From NCBI GenBank assembly GCA_964405825.1, contig CAYOPI010000012.1, forward strand, positions 1-62,823: 62,823 nucleotides of DNA, given 5' to 3'. Every line of letters begins with the position of its first letter. The first letter of the stretch is position 1. The position numbers were made by a program, and so were the translations under genes. A model generated the notes under the pieces. It searched no databases. It was not told the origin of the DNA and worked only from the letters and a program-made list of their open reading frames with translations. This DNA comes from JBHJGM01 sp964405825. Lineage in GTDB: Bacteria > Verrucomicrobiota > Verrucomicrobiia > Opitutales > JBHJGM01. Shown piece by piece: positions 50,240 to 59,041 of the stretch.

Positions 50240-52157
50240 GGCCGAGGGTATCGCCCAGCCTGGAGGCACCACCCAGGCGGCAATTGACCTCGACAAAGTG
50301 CACTTGCCCTTCGGGGTCGACGATGCCCTGAGTGACGCTGTGGTGGGTCACCTCGTAGGCCTGCAGCAGCTCAAGCACCTGAGCTTCAATCGCCGCGTCT
50401 CTGAAAGCGGTCGTCACGTGGGACTCACCACCGACCACGCGATCACGCCAGCGCAGGATCGTCCCGACCGGCTCACGGCCAGGGCGAAGGTAGCTGTCGG
50501 CTGAAAACTCGCGGCCTGTGACAAAGGGCTGAAAGATCGGCTCGTTCAATGATTCAGCCCAAGCCCGCGCCTCGTCACAACGAAGGTTCAATCCGATCTT
50601 TCGTGAGCCCGCACCACGGCGCTCCTTGACGACATAGCGCTCAGCGTCGATGTCGTCGATCTTTGTGCTGGCCGGAATCACCTGCAACTTGCTCTGCAGG
50701 CCATACCTCGCAAAACCCAGCTTGTCCAAACACCGTTCGATGGCCTCGGGCTTCGTCACAAAAAAGTGGATACCTTTTGGCTTGGCCTCCGCCAGACGGG
50801 CCATGAAAAGCAATTCACCGTCGCGGGAAGGAACCACGTGGGTGATCTCCCTTGAGCGGCAGTGCTCCAGAAACGCTTCCGGCGTCAGCTCATGCAGAGG
50901 CGGCATGACAAAACTCCCATCTACCTGGCCTGTGCTCGGCCCCCTCTCGGAAGCCAGATAACGCATCATCTGTGATCCGGGATCACTGTCCGCGCAGAAG
51001 AGCTCAGGCGGCAATCCGGCGCGCTCCATCGAGTCGCGAAGCAGATTCCGCAGCGGGAGCTTCGCTCCGGCACTGGTCAGAAGCATTCGGCACGGCGGCA
51101 TCGCCGCAGGATCAAGGTCGAGGACCTGATCGCCTGAAGCGGAAAAAGAGCATTCCCGCTCATGGGCAACAACCGCGGCCAGACCGTCCTCAATCGGTCG
51201 CGGTCGAAAACCGGGCAGCGCGGCAAAGGTCTTCGTCATGTCCACCTGCGAGGCCTCATAGCGAAACCCCTCGGGCGGAGCCTGTTTGTTCACAACCAAC
51301 TCGGGGATGGCGCGGCGAAGAAAGTCGAGCGCATCGCCCACCCGACGGCTCTTCCCGCTGCCCAGATTGTAGAGGCCATTCACCTTCGGATGCGCCGCCA
51401 TGCGCAAAAGACCTTCGGCCACGTCGTCCGCGTAGATGTAATCAAAAAAGCTCTCCAGGCCATAGGCGGTGATCGTCTCGCCAGCCAGGCCAGCGCGTAT
51501 CCATCGACTCAATACGTCCTTGGAGCCCCGTCCATAGACCCGGCAAATACGCGCGCTGATCCAGCGAACTTCGGGTTGGTGCTTCTGCAGGTGTTCCAAC
51601 TCCGTCTCGTGATAGAGCTTGGCGATGCCGGTGAGGTTACGCGGACGAAGCGGCGCGTCTTCGCGAAGCGTTACAGGCTCCTTCGGCGGCGCGTCGGTCA
51701 AATACTGCGCCTCGTCATAGCAAAGGTAGCTCGAGGCATAGACGTAGGCCTTCAAATCCGGTTCGTCGTGCAGTTGGGACAGCAGCGAATAACTGCCCTC
51801 GACGTTGTTCAGGAAGTTGTCGTGAAAATAGTCCGCCGCTTCTTCGGTGCGTTGAAAGACTGCGGCCAGATGGAAGACGTAACTTGCCCCATCCGCGCTG
51901 CCCGGCCAATGCATCTCCGGGCTTCCGGCCTCGCTCAAGCACATCTGAATGTAGTTCAGTCTCGCTCGCAGGTTGAGCCAATGAGACGGCCTTTGCGCCC
52001 GGTCAATGACAGTCACACGTGCACCGGCTTCGAGCAGCCGCTCGACCAGGACCCGTCCGATAACGCCCGCGCCGCCGGTGACCAGGCAATGCTCGCCCGC
52101 GAAAGTCTGTATCCAATCGTTGGAGACGTCCGCGCTCTCAGGTCCGTCCTTGGACAT
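50109..52157 (-). CDS. SDR-epimerase / ATP-grasp ligase fusion
   Basis: The 682-residue protein fuses two enzymes. Residues 22-340 form an NAD-dependent epimerase/dehydratase fold with CLVTGGAGVIGRVLVERLL and VYASSYLC, but the usual YxxxK reads TGIAK: Thr 176 stands at the Tyr position and Lys 180 remains. Residues 360-682 form an ATP-grasp domain with YVVKERRGAGSRKIGL, QPFVTGREFSADSYL and the metal motif FVEVNCRLGGAS (Glu 623, Asn 625, Arg 627). The ATG at 52157 follows AAGGAGGAGT, a near-perfect ribosome binding site within the acetyltransferase gene. It may ligate an amino acid or acyl group to the sugar. Confidence 0.8.
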   Translation of the reverse strand: MSKDGPESADVSNDWIQTFAGEHCLVTGGAGVIGRVLVERLLEAGARVTVIDRAQRPSHWLNLRARLNYIQMCLSEAGSPEMHWPGSADGASYVFHLAAVFQRTEEAADYFHDNFLNNVEGSYSLLSQLHDEPDLKAYVYASSYLCYDEAQYLTDAPPKEPVTLREDAPLRPRNLTGIAKLYHETELEHLQKHQPEVRWISARICRVYGRGSKDVLSRWIRAGLAGETITAYGLESFFDYIYADDVAEGLLRMAAHPKVNGLYNLGSGKSRRVGDALDFLRRAIPELVVNKQAPPEGFRYEASQVDMTKTFAALPGFRPRPIEDGLAAVVAHERECSFSASGDQVLDLDPAAMPPCRMLLTSAGAKLPLRNLLRDSMERAGLPPELFCADSDPGSQMMRYLASERGPSTGQVDGSFVMPPLHELTPEAFLEHCRSREITHVVPSRDGELLFMARLAEAKPKGIHFFVTKPEAIERCLDKLGFARYGLQSKLQVIPASTKIDDIDAERYVVKERRGAGSRKIGLNLRCDEARAWAESLNEPIFQPFVTGREFSADSYLRPGREPVGTILRWRDRVVGGESHVTTAFRDAAIEAQVLELLQAYEVTHHSVTQGIVDPEGQVHFVEVNCRLGGASRLGDTLGLSSVQRWLLETLFPDAQEPPFPSMDCYEGWRLLRFPTQVIVPS

Positions 52158-52746
52158 ACTCCTCCTTGAGCCGCGCATGCATCAGCGAGTCAACCCAATC
52201 CCGGCCCATTCGATGGTGCGCGCGCAGGCGCCCTTCCAGCTTCAGGCCCGCTTCCTCCAAGAGCCCGATGTGCAGCGGCCGGCAATCGTATGTCTCGGTG
52301 AAGAGCCGGTTCAGCCCCACCCCTTCGAAGCAGGCGCGCTGGATGAGCTTGAGGAAGGCGAGCATCTCGGTGCGATAGATGGGCCCGTTGCGCGCGCGTT
52401 CGGTCGCCAGCAGAAAGGACAACTCGGCCCGCAGGTCCTGCCAGTCGATGTGGGTCAAGCCGCCGTAACCAATGCACGCGTCGTTGAGCAGAAACGAAAA
52501 GAGCATCTGCGCGGGCTTGAGCACGCCAAAGGTCGGACGGACGGCGTCGCGGTAGTACACCCGCTGCTGTGCTTCGGTCAGGTGAAAGTCCTGGCGCAGA
52601 ATATCGCGCTGGGCATTGCGCCACTGGCGGATGCGCTCGATATCCTGCTCGCGCAGCGGGACCAGGCGATAGGACCCGGCGCTCAGGTTCATCCCTTCCA
52701 GCATCGGGTAGCCCAGGTCAACGGAAGGCTCCAGCAGCGTCGTCAT
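52138..52746 (-). CDS. GNAT acetyltransferase, PseH-like
   Basis: The 202-residue protein starts MTTLLEPSVDLGYPMLEGMN. It has a GNAT core with YRLVPLREQDIERIRQWRNA, SFLLNDACIGYGGLTHIDWQ and ACFEGVGLNRLFTETYDC, then HIGLLEEAGLKLEGRLRAHH. It closely fits PseH, which acetylates the 4-amino group of the UDP-sugar made by PseC. Its ATG overlaps the pseC stop in ATGA, and its end overlaps the next gene's start by 20 bases, so the three are translationally coupled. The substrate is inferred from the neighbourhood. Confidence 0.8.
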   Translation of the reverse strand: MTTLLEPSVDLGYPMLEGMNLSAGSYRLVPLREQDIERIRQWRNAQRDILRQDFHLTEAQQRVYYRDAVRPTFGVLKPAQMLFSFLLNDACIGYGGLTHIDWQDLRAELSFLLATERARNGPIYRTEMLAFLKLIQRACFEGVGLNRLFTETYDCRPLHIGLLEEAGLKLEGRLRAHHRMGRDWVDSLMHARLKEEYVQGRT

Positions 52747-53987
52747 CGCGGGTAGGCGGGATGAGCGAGGGCATCCTCGCAAAAGAATTTCAGCCGATCG
52801 ACGACCCAGTCCTGCTCGTCGTCGGTCAGCCCTGGGAAAAGCGGCAGGCTCAGGCAGGCGGCGCCGTAGGCTTCCGCGTCCGGCAGGGATTGCGCCCCGT
52901 AGCGTTCTTCATAGTAGCGCATGCGGTGCAGTGGCCGGTAATGCACCTGCGTGCCGATCCCCTGATCGTGCAGCCACGAGACCGCCGCATCGCGCAGGCT
53001 CTCTCGGCGAAAACGCAGCGCATACAAGTGCCACGCATGGCCCTCGGGCAACTCCGGCACCGAGAAAACCTCGCTCGTTGACGCGTCCCTGAGGGCCTGG
53101 TCGTAGCGACGGGCCAGGCGCTCGCGTTCGCGCAACATCTGCGGCAAGCGCCCCAGCTGCGACAGGCCCAAGGCGGCCTGCAGGTCCGTCATGCGGTAGT
53201 TGTGCCCAAGCTCGATCTGCTCGTAAAACCAGGACGGGGTGCGCGTGCCGTTGGAACTGGGCCGCACAATGCCGTGACTGCGCAGCATGCGCATGCGTTC
53301 GGCCAGGGCGGCGTCGTTGGTCAAGACGGCCCCACCCTCACCCGCGCAAACGTGCTTGGCCGGATGAAAACTCAGAACGGCCGCCATGGTGTGCGCGCAA
53401 CAGCCGCTGGAGAGCGTACGGCGTCCGGCCACGTATTTACCCCCCAAACTGTGGGCGGCGTCCTCGATGACATCGCAATTCTCGCCGGCGGCGAGGTCTG
53501 CAATCGCGTAGAGATCGGGCACGCGCCCCGTCAGTGATACGGGCATGAGCACCGCACGACGCCCGGCATTGCCCTGCTGACGCGCCAGGTGCAGCGCAGT
53601 CTCCAGGTGCTCGGGTCCACTCAGCCCGGTAACGCGATCCACGTCGGCAAAGCCCACTTCACCCCCGCAGTAGCGCACCGCGTTGGCCGTTGCGGCAAAA
53701 GTGACTGCCGGAACGGCTGCGGGCGTGCCGGTCTCGACGCCCAGCGCGCGACAGGCCAGGTGCAGGGCGGCCGTTCCGTTGCAGACAGCCACGGCGTACC
53801 GCGCCCCGGTCTGCTCAGCCAGGGCCGCCTCAAAGGCCTCGATCTGCGGACCCTGCGTCAGCCGCTGCGAACGCAACACGGCCAGCACCGCCGCCTCGTC
53901 CTCAGCCGTCAGCTGCTGGCGGGCGTAGGGCACATAACGCGGCGGGCGCCCCGCGGCGGTGGCCGGGTGGAGCAAGTCAGAGACCAT
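52743..53987 (-). CDS. pseC: PseC-type sugar aminotransferase
   Basis: The 414-residue PLP enzyme of the DegT/DnrJ/EryC1 family has VLRSQRLTQGPQIEAFEAAL, AVCNGTAALHLACRALGV, the PLP-lysine segment SFHPAKHVCAGEGGAVLTND, and GHNYRMTDLQAALGLSQL. These match UDP-4-amino-4,6-dideoxy-sugar transaminases such as PseC. It converts the 4-keto group made by PseB into an amine using glutamate. It is the first gene of a minus-strand operon pseC, pseH-like, SDR/ATP-grasp that faces pseB-pseI. Confidence 0.87.
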   Translation of the reverse strand: MVSDLLHPATAAGRPPRYVPYARQQLTAEDEAAVLAVLRSQRLTQGPQIEAFEAALAEQTGARYAVAVCNGTAALHLACRALGVETGTPAAVPAVTFAATANAVRYCGGEVGFADVDRVTGLSGPEHLETALHLARQQGNAGRRAVLMPVSLTGRVPDLYAIADLAAGENCDVIEDAAHSLGGKYVAGRRTLSSGCCAHTMAAVLSFHPAKHVCAGEGGAVLTNDAALAERMRMLRSHGIVRPSSNGTRTPSWFYEQIELGHNYRMTDLQAALGLSQLGRLPQMLRERERLARRYDQALRDASTSEVFSVPELPEGHAWHLYALRFRRESLRDAAVSWLHDQGIGTQVHYRPLHRMRYYEERYGAQSLPDAEAYGAACLSLPLFPGLTDDEQDWVVDRLKFFCEDALAHPAYPR

Positions 53988-54214
53988 GAAGCTGAAGGTG
54001 GGGATTCATTCTCGAAAAGCGCAAGACCTTGCGCCCAAAGCATCTATCGGAGTTTACCGCTTGCAGTTTATGGTCCCCGACCTAGCCTGCTACCAGTCCC
54101 ACCCGACAGGTGGCGTGGCCCCCGCTCTCTTCGCTCTGCTGCTTGCTCAGGCCCATTCGAGGGCGGATTTGCGAGGCCCACCCCCGCGGGCAGGGCACAT
54201 GCAAACGCTCGTAG
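53988..54214. other. Divergent region between pseC and rny
   Basis: The 227 bases contain a near-perfect palindrome GCGCAAG-AC-CTTGCGC (54019-54034) 32 bases upstream of the pseC start, in a place where an operator could sit. No RNA gene and no clear promoter were recognised. Confidence 0.4.
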
Positions 54215-55747
54215 ATGGATCCGGCGGCCCAACTGGTTCTGGCATTCTTTGGTGGGATTTTTGTCACCGTCGGCGCGCTTGCGCTCCTTTCGAGGCTGTG
54301 GCTGCGCGGTCTGCGGGAAAAGGGGCGGGGCCTGATCGCATCCGCCGAAATCGAAGCCGAGGCCAAACGCAAGGACACCCTCGCCGACGCCAAGCTGACC
54401 ATCGAGCGCGAGCGCGCCGCGGCCGAACGCCAGGCAGCCTCCGAACGGCTCGAACTCGATCACCGCGAAAAGACCCTGCAGAACCTGCGCGATACCGTGC
54501 AGAAGGACAGTGCTCAGGCCACCAGGGATCTCGAGCGCGCTTCCCAGATGCATTCCGAGGCGGCCCGCCAGCTGCAGAAGTCCGAGCAGATCACCACGCT
54601 CTACCGCCAGCGCCTGCGCAATCTCTCCGGGCTGACCGAGCAGGAGGTGCGCGAGGCCCTGCGCGGGGAAGTCCGCCGCGAATGCGAGGATGAATTCGAG
54701 TCCCTGCGTCGGGAAGTGGTCCAGCAGTCCGAGCAGGAGATTCAGTCCGAGGCGCGGCGGATCCTCGTGGACTCCATGCAGCGTCTGGTCAGCACGGGCG
54801 TCAACGGCGCCAACGCCACCCTCATCCGCCTGCCCAACGAGGAGATGAAGGGCCGCATCATCGGGCGCGAGGGCCGCAACATCAAATCCTTCGAGTCGAC
54901 CACGGGCGTCACCCTGATGATCGACGAGACACCCGACACGGTACTGATCTCCTCCTTCGACCCGGTCCGGCGCGAAACCGCCCGGATCGCGCTGGAGCGG
55001 CTCGTGCACGAGGGGCGCATCCACCCCGCCAGCATCGAAGAAGCCGTCGCCCGCGCCCACGAGGAGATGATGGACAGCGTCATCGGCCTGGGTGAGGAAG
55101 CCCTGCGCAAGCTTCGCCTGGCGTCGGTTCACCCGGAGGTCGTGACGCTTCTGGGCAAGCTCCACTACCGCCTCTCCAACAACCAGAACACCCTCGATCA
55201 CTCCGTCGAGGTCGCCTACTTCTCCTCACTGCTGGCCTCCGAACTGGGCCTCGATCCCGAACCGGCCAAACGCGCCGGCATCTTCCACGACATGGGCAAG
55301 GCCATGGACCACGAGTACGAGGGCTCGCACGCCATGGCCGGTGCGCGCCTGCTGCAGCGTTTCGGCGAGGACGAGCGGGTCGTCAACGCGGTCGCCGCGC
55401 ACCACCAGGAGGTCGAGCCCACCAGTGTCTATGCCGGTATCTTGATGGTGGCCGACGGCATCTCCGCCACCCGGCCCGGCGCGCGCTCCGACAGCATGGA
55501 CGGCTATGTGCAGCGCGTCCGGGCGCTGGAAACCCTTGCGCTGGATGAGGATGGCGTGAAGGACGCCTACGCCGTGCAGGCCGGTCGCGAGATCCGCGTC
55601 ATCGTCGAGCCCGACAAGGTCGACGACCTGGGAGCCCGCAACCTTGCCCGCCACCTGCGCGCACGCATCGAAACACAGATGCAATACCCGGGCACCATTC
55701 GCGTCACCGTCATCCGCGAGCAGCGTTTTTCCGACACCGCCAAGTAG
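54215..55747 (+). CDS. rny: Ribonuclease Y
   Basis: The 510-residue protein has one N-terminal membrane span (LVLAFFGGIFVTVGALALLS), a long charged coiled coil to about residue 200, a KH domain with GRIIGREGRNIKSFESTTG and an HD domain with NTLDHSVEVAYFSS and GIFHDMGKAMDHEYEG (catalytic His-Asp). RNase Y starts mRNA decay at the membrane in bacteria lacking or supplementing RNase E. A full RNase E/G is encoded 42 kb away in the same window, so both decay systems coexist. Confidence 0.94.
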   Translation: MDPAAQLVLAFFGGIFVTVGALALLSRLWLRGLREKGRGLIASAEIEAEAKRKDTLADAKLTIERERAAAERQAASERLELDHREKTLQNLRDTVQKDSAQATRDLERASQMHSEAARQLQKSEQITTLYRQRLRNLSGLTEQEVREALRGEVRRECEDEFESLRREVVQQSEQEIQSEARRILVDSMQRLVSTGVNGANATLIRLPNEEMKGRIIGREGRNIKSFESTTGVTLMIDETPDTVLISSFDPVRRETARIALERLVHEGRIHPASIEEAVARAHEEMMDSVIGLGEEALRKLRLASVHPEVVTLLGKLHYRLSNNQNTLDHSVEVAYFSSLLASELGLDPEPAKRAGIFHDMGKAMDHEYEGSHAMAGARLLQRFGEDERVVNAVAAHHQEVEPTSVYAGILMVADGISATRPGARSDSMDGYVQRVRALETLALDEDGVKDAYAVQAGREIRVIVEPDKVDDLGARNLARHLRARIETQMQYPGTIRVTVIREQRFSDTAK

Positions 55748-55756
55748 CCCTGAGGC

Positions 55757-55963
55757 TCAGTCGCCCGGCTCGTTGCCAGGGCCATGCTGGAGACGTTCCT
55801 CCTCAATCTGCCCGGCGATGCGCTGGGCCGTCCCGTCGATCACATGCGGACCCGGATAGCGTTTGCGCGCAGGCGTTGCGCCCGCTGAAGGCACACCCTC
55901 CCCCGGCGTCCGCCGGCGGGGCGGGCGCTTGCGTGGCAGGTCGTCGTCCGGGTCACAGGCCAT
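55757..55963 (-). CDS. Small basic hypothetical protein
   Basis: The 68-residue frame starts MACDPDDDLPRKRPPRRRTP and ends RIAGQIEEERLQHGPGNEPG. It is Pro/Arg-rich with a short final helix. GGAG lies about 11 bases before the ATG, which supports translation, and it fits the space between rny and tetR. No family is recognised, and the composition could arise by chance in this GC-rich DNA. Confidence 0.4.
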   Translation of the reverse strand: MACDPDDDLPRKRPPRRRTPGEGVPSAGATPARKRYPGPHVIDGTAQRIAGQIEEERLQHGPGNEPGD

Positions 55964-56051
55964 CACTCAAAGCTCCATCAATGGATGCTTCTTCATCGAC
56001 TCTCACCGACCCCGGTAAAGCTGCCGAGCCGGGCCCGCCCGGAGGTGAACC

Positions 56052-56660
56052 CTAGGACGCCCGCTCGGCAAGCACCGGCAAAGTCGGCAGCGTGGCCAAC
56101 GCCGAACGCACCGCCCGGCGCAGTTCCCGGTTGGGCATGCCCGCGCGGGCCATCACGCCGATTCCCTGGGTCAGGGCCACCAGCATCGCAGCAAATCCCT
56201 TGGCGTCGGCCGCGGGATCGAGTTCACCCCGACCCTGCGCCTTCCGCAACGCGTTCTCAAAGCCCATCGCCAGCCGCAGAAAATGCTCTTCAATGAGCAT
56301 CGCCACCGCATCCTGCTCACGCCCCAGTTCGATCGCCGCTCGCGTCATCAGGCAACTGCGGCGCTCGGGCAACGGCGCCACCGTGATCAGGTAATAGTCC
56401 AGAAAGGCCCCGATGGTCTCCAGCCCCGCCTCGGGCTCAAAGAGCACGCCCAGCCGATCGTTGAACCGCTCGCGAAAGAGCTTCAACGCCGCCAGCACAA
56501 TGCCGTCCTTGCTGCCGAAGACGTTGTAGAAACTCTGCCGGCTCAGCTGCATGCGCTCCAAAAGCTCATTGAGGCTGGTGCCGCCGAAACCCTTCTCCCA
56601 GAAGAGTTCCAGCGCCTCATTCACCGCCTGGGCTTCGTCAAACTGTCGGGGCCGTGGCAT
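56052..56660 (-). CDS. TetR family transcriptional regulator
   Basis: The 202-residue protein has the TetR helix-turn-helix at the N-terminus (ALELFWEKGFGGTSLNELLE, then MQLSRQSFYNVFGSKDGIVL) and an all-helical ligand domain with RRSCLMTRAAIELG. The pattern resembles the YcfQ/AcrR-type subgroup controlling detoxification genes. No obvious target gene is adjacent; it may act on itself or on the DUF2335 gene that diverges from it. The ligand is unknown. Confidence 0.88.
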   Translation of the reverse strand: MPRPRQFDEAQAVNEALELFWEKGFGGTSLNELLERMQLSRQSFYNVFGSKDGIVLAALKLFRERFNDRLGVLFEPEAGLETIGAFLDYYLITVAPLPERRSCLMTRAAIELGREQDAVAMLIEEHFLRLAMGFENALRKAQGRGELDPAADAKGFAAMLVALTQGIGVMARAGMPNRELRRAVRSALATLPTLPVLAERAS

Positions 56661-56867
56661 TCGCAGTGAACGATTTGTTTGAATTCGGGTCTTGAGGTAC
56701 CTTTACTTCGTCGATCTTATTGAAAATTATGGTCCGAGAGACTGCTAAGCAATTCATTGAAGGCATGTCCTCCATGATTCTCGCACCCCAAACGAAGCCT
56801 TTCAGGCGGGGGGACTCGTTTGCTTTTGCTTGGAATACGACCGGAGCTCGACTTCAGTATTTCTCGC

Positions 56868-57329
56868 GTGACCAACGACCCTCGAAGCAAGTCCGAGCAA
56901 AATCCTCTGAAGACCCCCGACAGCTCCTCCTCCGAGACCTCAAGTGAGGTCGAAAAAGAGTCTCAGCCGTCTGTATACATTGCGTCGGAGTTTCGCGGTC
57001 CTTTACCGCCTCCGGAAGTCTTCGAGGGCTACGGTCGTGTTTTGAAGGATGCGCCGGATCGCATATTGCGCATGGCTGAGGCTGACCAAAACGGTTGGCT
57101 TGGACAGAGGCGAAGGGCAGATTACATCACTGCAGCAGGACTTCTTTCTGGCTTCATATTGGCTATCACAGGAATGGTTTGCACCACACTACTCGTGATG
57201 AATGACAAGAATCTCTGGGGTGCCGGAACCATTCTGGTCGCAATGACGCCGATTATCGCAACCTTGGCCTATAGATTCAGTCGGAGAAAGGTCTCCGATC
57301 GCGACAAACGACCGGAGCACGCAGACTAA
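56868..57329 (+). CDS. DUF2335 family membrane protein
   Basis: The protein has a Ser/Glu/Lys-rich N-terminal tail (residues 1-40 after the GTG), then FRGPLPPPEVFEGYGRVLKD and APDRILRMAEADQ, the conserved DUF2335 block. Two membrane spans follow (AAGLLSGFILAITGMVCTTL and GAGTILVAMTPIIATLAYRF). The family is of unknown function and often occurs on mobile or accessory DNA. The GTG at 56868 is a tentative start; a TTG at 56820 gives 16 more residues. The gene and its upstream DNA are less GC-rich than the rest of the window. Its TAA overlaps the dapL stop. Confidence 0.75.
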   Translation: MTNDPRSKSEQNPLKTPDSSSSETSSEVEKESQPSVYIASEFRGPLPPPEVFEGYGRVLKDAPDRILRMAEADQNGWLGQRRRADYITAAGLLSGFILAITGMVCTTLLVMNDKNLWGAGTILVAMTPIIATLAYRFSRRKVSDRDKRPEHAD

Positions 57330-58603
57330 AAGTTGAACGACCACGCGCCCAGGCGCCGGGCAATCTCATCAACCACCGCTTTCTCGGCCTCGACGCCGCC
57401 GGGTGCCTCGAACGTGACCGAAAACCTGACGAACTGGCCCACGTCGTCCCAGGGCACAGTGCTGACCAGGTGTTCGGTGATGAGCCACTGGCTGAAAGCC
57501 TCAGCGCTCTCAAAGCAAACCGTCCGGTCCGCCTGAGTCGCAGCCTTCGGCGCCGCCACGTAGAGGAAAAAGCTCCCCTTCGGCTTGGTCGCCTGCAGAC
57601 CCAGCGTGTTGAGCGCCTCCACCAGCAGGTCCATCCGCCGCGAGTACTTGGCGGCGATCTGCCGGGTGATGTCGGGGTTGTCCAGGGCCGCCGCCGCAGC
57701 GTTCTGAACGGCCAGGAACTGCCCGGAGTCGCTGTTGTCCTTCACGTCGCCGTAAGCCTTGACGATCAACGGATTGCCGCAGACCCAGCCAATCCGCCAG
57801 CCGGTCATGTTAAAACCCTTCGAGAGCGAATGCAGCTCGACGGCCACGTCCTTACCGCCCGGCACCTGCAGGATCGAGAGCGGCTCATCCTCAAAGACCA
57901 GGGCCGAATAGGCGGCGTCCTGCAGCACGACCAACGCGTTCTCCTTGGCGAATGCGACCAGCTCCTCAAAGAACGCCCGTGTGGCCGAGGCCCCCGTCGG
58001 GTTGTTCGGGTAATTGATGACCAACACCTTCGCCCGTTCCAGAATCGCCGGCGGAATCGCCGTCAGGTCCGGCAGGAAGTCATTTTCGGCGGTCAGCGGA
58101 AGGTTGTGGACCTCGCCGCCATAGTAGGTGGCGTGCGTGCCGAAGACCGGATAGCCCGGCGTTGTCATCAGCACCACGTCGCCCGGATTGATGAAGCAGG
58201 CCGGCAGCAGCGTGAGCGCGGTCTTGCTGCCGATGGAGTGCAGCACCTCGGTCTCGGCATCCAGGTCGACGCCGAATACCCCCTTCATGTACCGCGCCAC
58301 CGACTCGCGAAAGACCGGGCCGCCGTTGTCGGCATAGCCGCGGTTTTCCGGCTTGGCGGCTTCGCGGGCAAGCGCGTCAACCACCTCGGGAAAGGCCATC
58401 TCGTCGGGCTCGCCCACGCCCATGTCGATCAGGTCCACGTCCGGACGGGCCGTCCGGGCAGCCTGCTTGGCGCGCTTGATCTTCTCAAACTTGTAGACGG
58501 CGTTGCTCTTGCCGTAATTCACCCCGCCGATGCGTTCGGCGAAGAGGCGTTGAATGTAGGGATCTCCCGCGGCGGTCTCGGGGCTGTTCAGTGTCTGTGT
58601 CAT
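57326..58603 (-). CDS. dapL: LL-diaminopimelate aminotransferase
   Basis: The 425-residue PLP enzyme has YKFEKIKRAKQAARTARPD, VDLIDMGVGEPDEMAFPEVV, NYPNNPTGASATRAFFEELV and the PLP-lysine segment LHSLSKGFNMTGWRIGWVCG. The early YKF and the DMGVGEPD motif are typical of DapL, which makes LL-diaminopimelate in one step in Chlamydiae, Verrucomicrobiota and plants. It supplies lysine and peptidoglycan synthesis. The ATG at 58603 fits the family length. It overlaps the stop of the converging DUF2335 gene by four bases. Confidence 0.85.
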   Translation of the reverse strand: MTQTLNSPETAAGDPYIQRLFAERIGGVNYGKSNAVYKFEKIKRAKQAARTARPDVDLIDMGVGEPDEMAFPEVVDALAREAAKPENRGYADNGGPVFRESVARYMKGVFGVDLDAETEVLHSIGSKTALTLLPACFINPGDVVLMTTPGYPVFGTHATYYGGEVHNLPLTAENDFLPDLTAIPPAILERAKVLVINYPNNPTGASATRAFFEELVAFAKENALVVLQDAAYSALVFEDEPLSILQVPGGKDVAVELHSLSKGFNMTGWRIGWVCGNPLIVKAYGDVKDNSDSGQFLAVQNAAAAALDNPDITRQIAAKYSRRMDLLVEALNTLGLQATKPKGSFFLYVAAPKAATQADRTVCFESAEAFSQWLITEHLVSTVPWDDVGQFVRFSVTFEAPGGVEAEKAVVDEIARRLGAWSFNF

Positions 58604-58663
58604 GAAACCAAAATGCGAACGTAGCAGCAAAACCAAGGCGCGCCGCCTTGGCAAGCTGGCGCC

Positions 58664-59041
58664 TTAGATGTGCCGGGAATCCGCGGCGTCCTTTACCGCG
58701 TAACCCTCGTCCTGGCGCTGGTGATTGACCTTGTTCTTTTCCAGGTAGGCGCGGTGTACATCCTCGGGCGTCATCCCCAGGACCTGCGCAATCGAAATCA
58801 GGAAGTGGAAGCAATCGACCACTTCCACGCGGGCGTTCTGCGCGTCAAACTGCTGGTACTTCGCCCACCACTTCCACGGCACCGAATCCACCAGTTCGGC
58901 CAGTTCCTGTTGCAGGGCACGCGTATAGTTGAGCACCCAGCGCGTCTTCTCAGCTTCATCCCCGACCATGGCGTCGGTATCCACGCCGATGCGGCGGTTC
59001 AGCTCTGCCTGCAGCTCAAAGATTTCCTCCAGCTTATCCAT
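58664..59041 (-). CDS. dUTPase-like / all-alpha NTP pyrophosphatase
   Basis: The 125-residue protein is all-helical and carries ALQQELAELVDSVPWKWW and RVEVVDCFHFLISIAQVLGM, the E-x2-E and E-x2-D metal-binding helices of the dimeric dUTPase/MazG superfamily. It would hydrolyse dUTP (or a related nucleotide) to the monophosphate, limiting uracil in DNA. The C-terminus KVNHQRQDEGYAVKDAAD is polar and matches dimeric dUTPases. It starts directly upstream of dapL on the same strand with 60 bases between. Confidence 0.75.
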   Translation of the reverse strand: MDKLEEIFELQAELNRRIGVDTDAMVGDEAEKTRWVLNYTRALQQELAELVDSVPWKWWAKYQQFDAQNARVEVVDCFHFLISIAQVLGMTPEDVHRAYLEKNKVNHQRQDEGYAVKDAADSRHI

